Assembly: GCF_009695655.1 (NCBI RefSeq)
Contig: NZ_VUNM01000012.1
Location: 1-57,515 of the forward strand
Origin: Sharpea porci
GTDB taxonomy: Bacteria; Bacillota_I; Bacilli_A; Erysipelotrichales; Coprobacillaceae
Length of the DNA stretch: 57,515 nt
Direction: 5' to 3'
Shown here: positions 1 through 7,499 of the stretch, one piece after another
Layout: each line of letters starts with the position of its first letter
How positions within the stretch are numbered: the first letter of the stretch is position 1
Program-made: the position numbers and the translations under genes
The notes under the pieces: generated by a model
Database searches by the model: none
The model's input: the letters and a program-made list of their open reading frames with translations, nothing else
Told to the model about the DNA's origin: nothing

Positions 1-1
1 G

Positions 2-70
2 TTCAGAACCGATTATCAGATCAATGGTGAGAAGAATATGAAAAAAATTATAAAGAATACAAAGAGATAG
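2..70 (+). CDS. C-terminal tail of an unidentified upstream gene (partial)
   Basis: Frame 2 is open from the left edge and ends at a TAG at 68-70. It gives 22 residues ending in a lysine-rich tail (KNMKKIIKNTKR). A strong intrinsic terminator follows about 25 bases later, as expected downstream of a real gene end. The fragment is too short to identify, and the reading frame is supported only by its openness and by the terminator behind it. Confidence 0.3.
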   Translation, partial: FRTDYQINGEKNMKKIIKNTKR

Positions 71-94
71 AGATATTACTACATTTTTAAAGCA

Positions 95-145
95 AAAAGC
101 CCTTCAAAAAACGTTGAATTTATCAGTATTTTTGAAGGGTTTTTA
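95..145 (+). terminator. Intrinsic terminator
   Basis: The arms CCCTTCAAAAA (100-110) and TTTTTGAAGGG (129-139) pair perfectly across an 18-base loop and are followed by TTTTTAT. It ends the upstream unit. Its 3' edge lies directly against the first plausible start codon of the pirin gene, so it occupies the place where the missing pirin N-terminus would be encoded. Confidence 0.85.
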
Positions 146-146
146 T

Positions 147-878
147 ATGCACAACTGTCAAAGGCAGGATTATATAGCTGGCTTCCCCATGCATCCCCAT
201 CGTGGTATTGAAACATTTACATTCTTATCAAAGGGAACAATGATTCATGAAGATCACTTAGGAACGAAGGCTGTTATACATGATGGTGAAGCCCAATGGC
301 TTACAGCTGGATCAGGAGCTTTCCATTCTGAAATGCCTCAGCCATCAAAGCGCATGCTTGGCTTACAGCTATGGCTCAATATTCCTGCCAAAGATAAAAT
401 GAAAGCTGAACCTTTTTATCATGGTGTGGTAAATAGTGAAATTCAGGAATTTGATTTAGAAAACGGGAAATTGCGCTTGCTTGCGGGCAACTACGAAGGT
501 CATCAAGGCATTCAAGGAAAATATTTGCCACTTGATTATTATGATATCCATCTTAATCCCAACAGCAAGATTGAGCTTGATGTGCCAGGTGAAAACAAAT
601 CAATCATGGTCTTTACCCTTGAAGGTGATGCCATTGTAAGTGGGACACATGTCGATGAAAAGACAGCAGCTAAACTTGGTGATGGTGATCAACTGATCAT
701 AGAATCAGGTAATCAACCTATTGAAATCATTTATATGGCTTCTGATAAACTCAATGAACCGGTTGCCTGGTATGGACCAATCGTCATGAATACAAGAGAA
801 GAATTAATTGAAGCTTATACAGAACTTGATAGCGGTGATTTTATTAAACAACAAGCTACATATGAAAATAAAGAATAA
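147..878 (+). CDS. Pirin-family bicupin protein, N-terminally shortened
   Basis: Pirins are bicupin metal proteins; bacterial members include quercetin dioxygenases and metabolic regulators. The metal-site motifs are visible: HPHRG near residues 15-19 and HSEMP near 60, giving the usual two His plus His/Glu ligand set. The C-terminal cupin is also present. From ATG 147 the product is 243 residues. Full-length relatives start roughly 40-50 residues earlier, with a strand that packs on the cupin. Here that position is taken by a terminator hairpin and the frame is closed at 39-41. There is no clear Shine-Dalgarno except GAAGGG inside the hairpin. It is either a degraded 5'-deleted gene or a natural short form. 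The family call is firm; function and expression are uncertain. Confidence 0.75.
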   Translation: MHNCQRQDYIAGFPMHPHRGIETFTFLSKGTMIHEDHLGTKAVIHDGEAQWLTAGSGAFHSEMPQPSKRMLGLQLWLNIPAKDKMKAEPFYHGVVNSEIQEFDLENGKLRLLAGNYEGHQGIQGKYLPLDYYDIHLNPNSKIELDVPGENKSIMVFTLEGDAIVSGTHVDEKTAAKLGDGDQLIIESGNQPIEIIYMASDKLNEPVAWYGPIVMNTREELIEAYTELDSGDFIKQQATYENKE

Positions 879-884
879 TGAGAG

Positions 885-924
885 AGACATGTCATGCATG
901 TCTTTCTATGCTTTTTAAGCATAG
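885..924 (+). terminator. Two consecutive hairpins after the pirin gene
   Basis: AGACATG/CATGTCT (885-891 with 97-103, five-base loop) is followed immediately by a second perfect stem, CTATGCTT/AAGCATAG (906-913 with 917-924). Only short T runs follow each stem, so termination may be partial. Confidence 0.55.
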
Positions 925-959
925 TATGAATATGTAATAAGTATTAGCATTATGTAGAA

Positions 960-968
960 TGATATACT
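960..968 (+). promoter_or_regulatory. Extended -10 promoter of the acetyltransferase gene
   Basis: TGATATACT is a TGN-extended -10 element (TATACT) placed 27 bases before the start codon at 996. No convincing -35 is seen. Confidence 0.45.
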
Positions 969-995
969 ATGATGAATGGGAAAGTGAGGTAGGAT

Positions 996-1562
996 ATGAC
1001 AACTGAAGCATTTATTGCAATACTCAATACAGGTAAGCCTGTTCTTGCCGAATCAAAAGTTCATCAAAAAATGCATGAACTTTCCCAGGAAGCCCTTAAA
1101 ATCACAACCCAAATCAACCAAGGGTATCATAATGAAAATGAAATCAGAGCATTAATGAGTGAGCTTGTAGGTTATCACGTAGATGAAACATTTTCTCTTT
1201 TTCCACCATTCTATACGGATTGTGGGAAGAATATTCATATTGGCAAGCATGTTTTTATTAATTCTGGTTGCTCATTTCAAGATCAAGGCGGTATTTATAT
1301 AGATGACGGGGCACTGATTGGCCATCAGGTTATTATGGCCACATTAAATCATGATCTTGACTCCAATCATCGTGGAGATTTGGTGCCTGCTTCTATCCAT
1401 ATAGGAAAGAATGTTTGGATTGGTGCACATACAACAATCTTACCAGGTGTAACAATTGGAGAAGGAGCTGTCGTAGCTGCTGGAGCTGTCGTGACAAAGG
1501 ATGTTCCTGACCACACTATCGTTGGCGGTGTTCCTGCAAAGGTCATCAAATATTTACAATAG
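996..1562 (+). CDS. Maltose/galactoside-type O-acetyltransferase (hexapeptide repeat)
   Basis: This is a CoA-dependent sugar O-acetyltransferase of the NodL/LacA/Maa type. The N-terminal helical maltose-acetyltransferase segment (about 1-60) precedes left-handed beta-helix hexapeptide repeats (about 70-188). In these, I/V/L recurs every sixth residue ([38 protein letters not shown]). The catalytic histidine is probably the one in TLNHD. The C-terminal [10 protein letters not shown] is typical of the family. At 188 residues it is family-sized. A GAGGTAGGAT ribosome site precedes the ATG. The physiological acceptor sugar cannot be read from sequence. Confidence 0.88.
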   Translation: MTTEAFIAILNTGKPVLAESKVHQKMHELSQEALKITTQINQGYHNENEIRALMSELVGYHVDETFSLFPPFYTDCGKNIHIGKHVFINSGCSFQDQGGIYIDDGALIGHQVIMATLNHDLDSNHRGDLVPASIHIGKNVWIGAHTTILPGVTIGEGAVVAAGAVVTKDVPDHTIVGGVPAKVIKYLQ

Positions 1563-1606
1563 ATTATTCTTTTTGTGTAGTATAATGATAGCGGAGGTAA
1601 GAGAAT

Positions 1607-2125
1607 ATGGCAGAAACTTTAGATGTATTAAAACAAAGACGTAGCTGTCGCGCCTTCACAAATCAGCCTGTTGAAAAAGAAAAAATGGCAGCTATTCTTC
1701 AAGCAGGGACCTATGCCCCAACTGGCAGAGGGAAACAATCCCCAATTATCATTGTCATAAAAGATCAAGAAGTAAAAGAAAAACTAAGAAAGATGAATGC
1801 TGAGATCATGGGAACAAAGAGTGATCCATTCTATGGAGCACCTGAATTGGTCGTTGTCCTTGCAAACAAGCAAAGACCAACTTATATCTATGATGGAACA
1901 CTTGTTTTAGGCAATATGATGAATGCAGCTGCTGACTTAGGTATAGGCAGTTGTTGGATTCATCGTGCTAAAGAGGAATTCGAAACAGAATATGGCAAAT
2001 CATTGTTGAAGCGTTTGGGCGTTGAAGGTGATTATGAAGGAATTGGTCATTTGGTGCTTGGGTATCCGGCCAAAGAACCTGTTCAGCCAGCCAAGAGAAA
2101 AGATAATTATATTTATGAATTATAA
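1607..2125 (+). CDS. Nitroreductase-family FMN oxidoreductase
   Basis: A 172-residue member of the nitroreductase fold, a homodimeric FMN enzyme that reduces nitro compounds, quinones or flavins with NAD(P)H. The N-terminal KQRRSCRAFTNQPVEKEK is the family's FMN-phosphate-binding R-S-x-R signature. GIGSCWIHRA and the glycine-containing HLVLGYPAKEP near the C-terminus complete the fold. A GCGGAGG ribosome site lies 9 bases before ATG. A TATAAT sequence at 1581-1586 may give it its own start of transcription. A strong terminator closes the unit. The substrate is unknown. Confidence 0.9.
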   Translation: MAETLDVLKQRRSCRAFTNQPVEKEKMAAILQAGTYAPTGRGKQSPIIIVIKDQEVKEKLRKMNAEIMGTKSDPFYGAPELVVVLANKQRPTYIYDGTLVLGNMMNAAADLGIGSCWIHRAKEEFETEYGKSLLKRLGVEGDYEGIGHLVLGYPAKEPVQPAKRKDNYIYEL

Positions 2126-2134
2126 GTTAATTCT

Positions 2135-2158
2135 GAGCAACTTAGGTTGCTCTTTTTT
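2135..2158 (+). terminator. Intrinsic terminator after nitroreductase gene
   Basis: GAGCAAC (2135-2141) pairs with GTTGCTC (2146-2152) around a 4-base loop and runs into TTTTTT. Confidence 0.9.
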
Positions 2159-2606
2159 ATGTCAAAAACTCTAGCAAGTCACTAGAATTTATCAAGGCCT
2201 ATTATGTTGAGGGGTGAAAATAATAATCCTATCCTGATATTCTAAGTGTTTCTGTTATCTCGATCATTAGATTTTAGTATGAATGAAAGGAAACAGACGG
2301 ACATCTCGTTTGAGCTATTCTCATTGGAGTAGGTTGTGAATGTTATATGTAGAATACATTGTATGACTATTTATAAATAATATAAAACGAAGATTAATAA
2401 GTGCAAAGGAATCAGAAAAAGTTTACGTTAATATATATTGGTAAGCGCATACAATATATTGGGGATAATAAGAAAGGAGGATATAGTTTTCTATTACGCA
2501 AATAGTAGGCAAAGCCAAATTATAAAATAGGAGTTGGCTATGACAGGGAAGGGTAGAAAGGAGAAGCCAATTCCACCCTATATGGGAAGACCTTGTCTTA
2601 AATCAT
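2159..2606 (+). other. Long leader/intergenic region before the large glycosidase
   Basis: About 450 bases without a large gene. The left half (2159-2400) shows only a weak CTAG/CTAG repeat. The right half is regulatory in character. It has a cre-like dyad at 2440-2453, an isolated AAAGGAGG at 2473-2480 with no start codon behind it, and three mutually complementary segments (2513-2518, 2530-2539, 2565-2574). It also holds a 29-codon open frame starting at 2540 that overlaps the glycosidase start. No clear -35/-10 pair could be fixed; TACAAT at 2450-2455 is the best -10. Confidence 0.5.
2440..2453 (+). promoter_or_regulatory. Candidate CcpA cre site
   Basis: GGTAAGCGCATACA matches 12 of 14 positions of the Bacillus cre consensus TGWAARCGYTWNCW. 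It overlaps the likely core promoter of the large glycosidase, the usual place for catabolite repression. A ccpA-type gene is present in the same window at 52908-53921. Confidence 0.5.
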
Positions 2607-2629
2607 ATGAAAAACAAATGGATATATAA
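2540..2629 (+). CDS. Possible 29-residue leader peptide overlapping the glycosidase start
   Basis: ATG at 2540 follows TAGGAG with 6-base spacing. It encodes a short basic peptide (MTGKGRKEKPIPPYMG...) that stops at 2629, 22 bases inside the next gene in another frame. The glycosidase ATG at 2607 has only a weak ribosome site of its own, so translation could be coupled. The GGAG of this small frame is part of a hairpin arm (2530-2539 with 2565-2574). No homology is recognised, and it may be untranslated. Confidence 0.25.
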   Translation: MTGKGRKEKPIPPYMGRPCLKSYEKQMDI

Positions 2630-5600
2630 AGGGACTGCTGTTTTAGTAACCTTATCATTAGGTTGGGGTGTATTATTACCCTATCATTACCATGAAGTTC
2701 ATGGTGAAGAAGTAAAGGCAACAGCAGGTGTGACCTTGGAGAAAAAAGATACTGATTTGATCTTTGGAAACCATTTTCTTAAACGCACTTTTACAATTAC
2801 TAATGGAAAACTACAAACAAAAGAACTTACAAATAATCGCACAGGTTCGCAAAAGAAGCTTAGACCTGCATCAAGTGAAGAATTTATTATTCGTACACTT
2901 GAGAACGGATTAACTCAAAATGCATTTCAACCACCACATGACAAGCTCGCTACAAATCAATGGAAGATAACATCTGACAGTGAAGCAAAGAATGAAGGTC
3001 AGAATGGACCAGCAAGTAAAATGTTTGATGGTGATATAAACACATATTATCATTCACGTTATGGTCAAGGTGTCAATGAGACTGAACATCAGTATCCACA
3101 TAATATTTATATTGATTTCCAAGAAGAACAAGCTTTTCAATCACTTCACTATAAACAAAGAATTCATAATGGTAAACCAACTGTTTCTGGTCATGTGAAG
3201 AATTTTAAAATATATATCGCAAGTAGCATTGATGAATTAAAGGGGCAAACCAATCCAGTCTTTACAGGTACTTTTGATGACAAGGAAGATACTTATCTGA
3301 ATTTAGGAAAAGAAATCAAAACACGCTATGTAAGAATAGAATTCACTGATAGCTATGATCCTCATGACAGTCGTGTTGATCGTCAGGTGGCATGTTGCTC
3401 AGAATTTGAATTCTTTAAAGATAAAGCAGTTTTTCCAAAAAATGAAGTCAATGATATTTATGCAAGTGGGCTAATGATCAAGGGGGAACCAATTTTGAAC
3501 CCTATTGAAAATGGCAAGTCATTGACATTTATCTTCCAACCTGTTGTTGCAAGAGGAGTCACTTACAATATTCAAGAAGTCTTCACCATGAAGACAAATG
3601 ATCCATTTATGCGAAAACATCTTGTTATTCAAGTGGATGCAAAAGATGCATCCAAGGCTAAGATTGATTCTATTGATCTGGAAAATATGGATTTTCTAGA
3701 AGAGGATGCTTCTGTCCATGGTGAACTCGGGAATAAAACACAGAATTATTGGACAATTCCTGAACTAAAAAATAATCCAGATATGGCTAATATGAAAGGT
3801 GATTATCTTGAACTTGGACAACCTTACTACGTAGGAGCCATGTATTGGGGATGCGAATTCCCACAAACGGAAAATAAGATTCGTGTTAATACCAAAACAA
3901 TGAAACAAAATGGGTTTATTCGTTATCACTATGGTAAAAATTTGGAGATTGATCACGACTTCAACAGCTACAATAATTATAATGGTGCCAATAATCAGTC
4001 AGGTGTCATGGTGACTTGGGATGCTGTTTGTGGCAGTGCTCGCAGCAGTGACTATAGTGTTGTGCAATCAGATTTCTATGACTATATTGAAACCATTGCT
4101 ACTCCGACAACATTCCGCCAGCAATTCAATTCCTGGTATGATAATATGAAGAATATTAACTCGGAAAATATCAAAAACAGTTTTAGTGAAATCGAAAAAG
4201 GCTTTACGCAACATGGCCTAGAGCCACTTGATTCGTATGTTGTTGATGATGGCTGGGTCAATTATCAATCGTTTTGGGATTTCGATCGCAGTCAAAATAA
4301 GTTCCCTAATGAGCTCTATGATTCAAGTTTACAAGTTAAACGCATGGGATCTTCTTTTGGCTTATGGCTTGGTCCTCGTGGAGGTTATGGTACTGAAAGA
4401 ACTATCGCAAACTGGATTCAAAGAAATGGATTAGGGTCAGTAAATGAACAATCAGGTGGGGATATTAATATTTCTGATGCACGTTATCTTAATAAATTAA
4501 GACAGGATATCTTCTTAAACTACCAGAAGAAATTCGATATTAATTATTGGAAGCTCGATGGCATGTTGTTAAATCCTTCTACACAGGCCAATGAACATCA
4601 TGTTGTAGGAAATCCTTATTATACTATCAGTGAAACCTATGAGCGCTGGACAGATATTTATGAGGATATGCGAGCACAACGTACGCAAGAAGGAAAAGAC
4701 CTATGGATCAATATGACATCCTATACAAATCCTAGCCCATGGCATTTACAGTGGGTCAATAGTGTCTGGATGCAGAATACGGGTGATAGTGGCTTCAATT
4801 ATAAATTTAATGCTACGGACGAAGAAGCAATGCTGACATATCGTGATGGTGATTACTATGATTTCTTTAATGAAAATCAATGGCAATTACCAAATAAATA
4901 TTTCTATAATCATGATCCAGTCTATGCGAAAACAGCACATTCTGCTCCTGGTGGACGTCATCTTATTCATTATACGACAGAAGAATTACGTCATCATCTT
5001 TATATGTTAGGAACACGTGGAACAGCATTCTGGGAATATTATTATAGTCCATCAATGTTTGATGAAGAGAAGTGGCAAGTAAATGCAGAAGCATCGAAAT
5101 GGATAAAGGATAACTTTGATATTCTTCAAAGATCAAAGATGTTTGGGGGAGATCCAGAATATGGTCATGTTTATGGCTATTCTTGTTGGAAAGGGCAAGA
5201 AGGTATTGTTTCTTTGCGTAATCCTAAAAATGTTGAACAGAGTTATACCTTAACTTATGATCGCTTGATTGGGGTAAGTGAGGATTTAAAGAATGTAAGT
5301 GGTAAAGTTGTGATTGGGGATATCAATAAGTATCAAAACAATCAGACATTGTCCTATGGGGATCAGATAACATTCACATTAAAGCCACAAGAAATACTCA
5401 TTATGCAATATGGACCAAAGGACAATAAACCGGCTGCAATCCAAACAGTTCATGGCGATAAGAAGGAAGTTGATGTAGTCTTTGATGAAAGAATTCGTAC
5501 ACCAAGCATCAATCAATTTAAGGTAGAGGGTTATGATGTTGATGCAGTCAAACTGTTGGCGGATTTAAGAACTGTTCGACTTTCACTCAATAAGCCGCTT

Positions 5601-7418
5601 AAAGACTTGGATACGCTTCATGTCTATGTCAATGGGGTGGAAGATGTTGTTGGTAATATCAGCAAGACTGACAAAACAGATGATTATTATGAAAATGGTA
5701 TTGTGACAAGTATTGTCAATCGTACATTAGACGGAATGCATATCAATAAAGGTAATCAGTATACGGTTCAAGGTAATGATGGAATGAGTATTGTGGGAAA
5801 AATACAAACATCATCTAAGTCAGCAACAATTGTTCAGCAGCAAGATGTTTATAGCCTTTCTATAGATGAAAATGGGTATCTTGTTTTTTCTATGAATGGT
5901 GTAAGTGTAAATTCACAATATAATAGCAAGACAAGAGAAAGTGATGGTAGTGTTACAACACATGTTAAGGGAATGCTTTCTGATGGAAAAGAACATACAT
6001 TTGCAGCCGTTAGGGAAATCAATGGTTCATTGAAACTTTATATTGATGGTGAACTTGTAAATTCAGTTTACAGTCCAACATTAGCACATTTTAATATGCC
6101 AAAAGGTGAAATCCATTTTGCTCAAGATCTTGTAGGAAAAGCTTCCTATGTCACTGTTCTTGATCGACCTTTAGCTTATGATGAAGTGACACGTTTTGTG
6201 GATGAAAAGGATGTTACAGGGAATATTTCTTTAAGAAAGAACAATAAAGATGTTAAAGTGAGTGCTTTTGATGTGACAAAGAATAAGGCTGTAAGTGAAA
6301 AAAGTGATCGTCCGTTTTCTCATATTAATGATGGTATAAAACAGTATCAAGCGAATTATCTTGAACTTAATGATACTGATGATGGTAAGAGACATTCACG
6401 TTATATCGAGTTGGATTTAGGCAATTTAACAACAATTGAAAAAATGCATATGATACGATATGCGGATGGAAGAACATATGGACCAACTGTTATAAGCGTA
6501 AGCAAGGATAAAGATTTTCAATCACCAGTCATCGTCTATAACTCAGATCAAACAGGAAAAGTGCACCAGTTGGGTCAAGGCAAAGATGCACTTTATCAAG
6601 AAAGAGCAGAAGGCAAAACTATTACCCTTGATCAACCAGTACAGGCACGTTATATCAGAATTTATGTCAATGGCAATGAAAATGGCAGTACATCGGATCA
6701 TATTGTAGAATTTGAAGTCTATGGTACGAAGCAGGGGAAAGAGGGGCAGTCGCTTTATCGTATGGATTATTCCATCTTAGAACCACTCGTTAATGAAGAT
6801 ATGGGCACAAATTATACAAAGACATCATTACTTGCTTACAGTAAACAGGCTCAACCAGCATTAGATAAGGCAAAGAAGCTTCTTGATGAAAGAAATGCAC
6901 AGTCAGATCAGGAAATTGATCATCTTGTTTTAGCTATCAAAAAGGCAAGAGAACTCTTAGTTGAGCATGCTGATACAAAGAAGGCCAAACACTTGCTTCA
7001 AGAAGCTGAAAAACTACAACAAAAAGACTATACGACGGATTCATGGAAAGCGTTTATCCAAGCTCAAAAGCGTTTGGACAATGCTGTCAATGATCCATCG
7101 GATATAATGCAAACAGAAATGGATGATCTCATTAAAGCATTCAATACTGCAAAAGATGGATTGGTCAAACAAAGCTTGCAAGAATCTGATCATATCACTA
7201 ATAATGATGCAATCAAAGATCAAACACAAGAAACATCTGATCATATTACTAACAATGATGTAATCAAAGATCAAACACATGAAGAAAATAACATCTCTCA
7301 AGAAGTAAAAAGTCAACATAGTATTGAGACATCCGATCGAACAAATATCAGCTTAAGTCTCATTCTATGCTTATTTGCCATTATTGGTTTAAGAGCTCTA
7401 ATGAAACGAAAAAATTAA
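2607..7418 (+). CDS. Secreted, membrane-anchored multidomain glycosidase (GH36/GH27-like)
   Basis: A 1603-residue exported glycan hydrolase. A signal peptide (1-33, ending HVHG/EE) precedes a beta-sandwich interrupted by an F5/8C-like domain (about 105-265). The catalytic barrel has V546-DDGW, K649-L-D651-G (probable nucleophile D651) and NTGD727SG (probable acid/base). An Ig-like region (about 950-1020), a LamG-like domain (1035-1200), a second F5/8C-like domain (1210-1380), two FIVAR modules (1390-1525) and a 17-residue tandem repeat follow. The C-terminus is a hydrophobic helix plus KRKN, but the LPxTG-like site is degenerate (SIETSD). The motifs fit clan-D alpha-galactosidase or alpha-N-acetylgalactosaminidase, so host mucin or blood-group glycans are plausible substrates. 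The exact specificity is inferred, not shown. Confidence 0.8.
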   Translation: MKNKWIYKGTAVLVTLSLGWGVLLPYHYHEVHGEEVKATAGVTLEKKDTDLIFGNHFLKRTFTITNGKLQTKELTNNRTGSQKKLRPASSEEFIIRTLENGLTQNAFQPPHDKLATNQWKITSDSEAKNEGQNGPASKMFDGDINTYYHSRYGQGVNETEHQYPHNIYIDFQEEQAFQSLHYKQRIHNGKPTVSGHVKNFKIYIASSIDELKGQTNPVFTGTFDDKEDTYLNLGKEIKTRYVRIEFTDSYDPHDSRVDRQVACCSEFEFFKDKAVFPKNEVNDIYASGLMIKGEPILNPIENGKSLTFIFQPVVARGVTYNIQEVFTMKTNDPFMRKHLVIQVDAKDASKAKIDSIDLENMDFLEEDASVHGELGNKTQNYWTIPELKNNPDMANMKGDYLELGQPYYVGAMYWGCEFPQTENKIRVNTKTMKQNGFIRYHYGKNLEIDHDFNSYNNYNGANNQSGVMVTWDAVCGSARSSDYSVVQSDFYDYIETIATPTTFRQQFNSWYDNMKNINSENIKNSFSEIEKGFTQHGLEPLDSYVVDDGWVNYQSFWDFDRSQNKFPNELYDSSLQVKRMGSSFGLWLGPRGGYGTERTIANWIQRNGLGSVNEQSGGDINISDARYLNKLRQDIFLNYQKKFDINYWKLDGMLLNPSTQANEHHVVGNPYYTISETYERWTDIYEDMRAQRTQEGKDLWINMTSYTNPSPWHLQWVNSVWMQNTGDSGFNYKFNATDEEAMLTYRDGDYYDFFNENQWQLPNKYFYNHDPVYAKTAHSAPGGRHLIHYTTEELRHHLYMLGTRGTAFWEYYYSPSMFDEEKWQVNAEASKWIKDNFDILQRSKMFGGDPEYGHVYGYSCWKGQEGIVSLRNPKNVEQSYTLTYDRLIGVSEDLKNVSGKVVIGDINKYQNNQTLSYGDQITFTLKPQEILIMQYGPKDNKPAAIQTVHGDKKEVDVVFDERIRTPSINQFKVEGYDVDAVKLLADLRTVRLSLNKPLKDLDTLHVYVNGVEDVVGNISKTDKTDDYYENGIVTSIVNRTLDGMHINKGNQYTVQGNDGMSIVGKIQTSSKSATIVQQQDVYSLSIDENGYLVFSMNGVSVNSQYNSKTRESDGSVTTHVKGMLSDGKEHTFAAVREINGSLKLYIDGELVNSVYSPTLAHFNMPKGEIHFAQDLVGKASYVTVLDRPLAYDEVTRFVDEKDVTGNISLRKNNKDVKVSAFDVTKNKAVSEKSDRPFSHINDGIKQYQANYLELNDTDDGKRHSRYIELDLGNLTTIEKMHMIRYADGRTYGPTVISVSKDKDFQSPVIVYNSDQTGKVHQLGQGKDALYQERAEGKTITLDQPVQARYIRIYVNGNENGSTSDHIVEFEVYGTKQGKEGQSLYRMDYSILEPLVNEDMGTNYTKTSLLAYSKQAQPALDKAKKLLDERNAQSDQEIDHLVLAIKKARELLVEHADTKKAKHLLQEAEKLQQKDYTTDSWKAFIQAQKRLDNAVNDPSDIMQTEMDDLIKAFNTAKDGLVKQSLQESDHITNNDAIKDQTQETSDHITNNDVIKDQTHEENNISQEVKSQHSIETSDRTNISLSLILCLFAIIGLRALMKRKN
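7185..7286. repeat. 51-bp tandem repeat (two copies) in the glycosidase 3' end
   Basis: Two in-frame copies (7185-7235, 7236-7286) encode SDHITNND(A/V)IKDQT(Q/H)E(T/E). They lie between the FIVAR modules and the membrane helix, where surface proteins usually carry a spacer. Copies differ at a few positions, so the duplication is not brand new. Confidence 0.9.
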
Positions 7419-7436
7419 AAGTTTCATATATTTCTC

Positions 7437-7469
7437 AAAATGTCATTCTATGAAAGAGTGACATTTTTT
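7437..7469 (+). terminator. Intrinsic terminator between the two glycosidase genes
   Basis: AAAATGTCA (7437-7445) pairs with TGACATTTT (7459-7467), followed by more T. It lies between the surface glycosidase and the GH13 gene, so the second gene depends on read-through or a weak promoter of its own. Confidence 0.85.
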
Positions 7470-7499
7470 GTTAGAGTAGAAGGGAATGGAGGTTTTATC

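Noticed and set aside
7041-7319. Minus-strand frame in the glycosidase 3' end rich in repeated residues
   Set aside because: Its repeats are the reverse complement of the 51-bp tandem repeat that encodes the surface-protein spacer.
7440-7499. A 20-residue N-terminal extension of the GH13 enzyme
   Set aside because: It lies in a terminator hairpin, and family members start at the WWKDAVIYQIYP region, which fits ATG 7500 with GGAGG.
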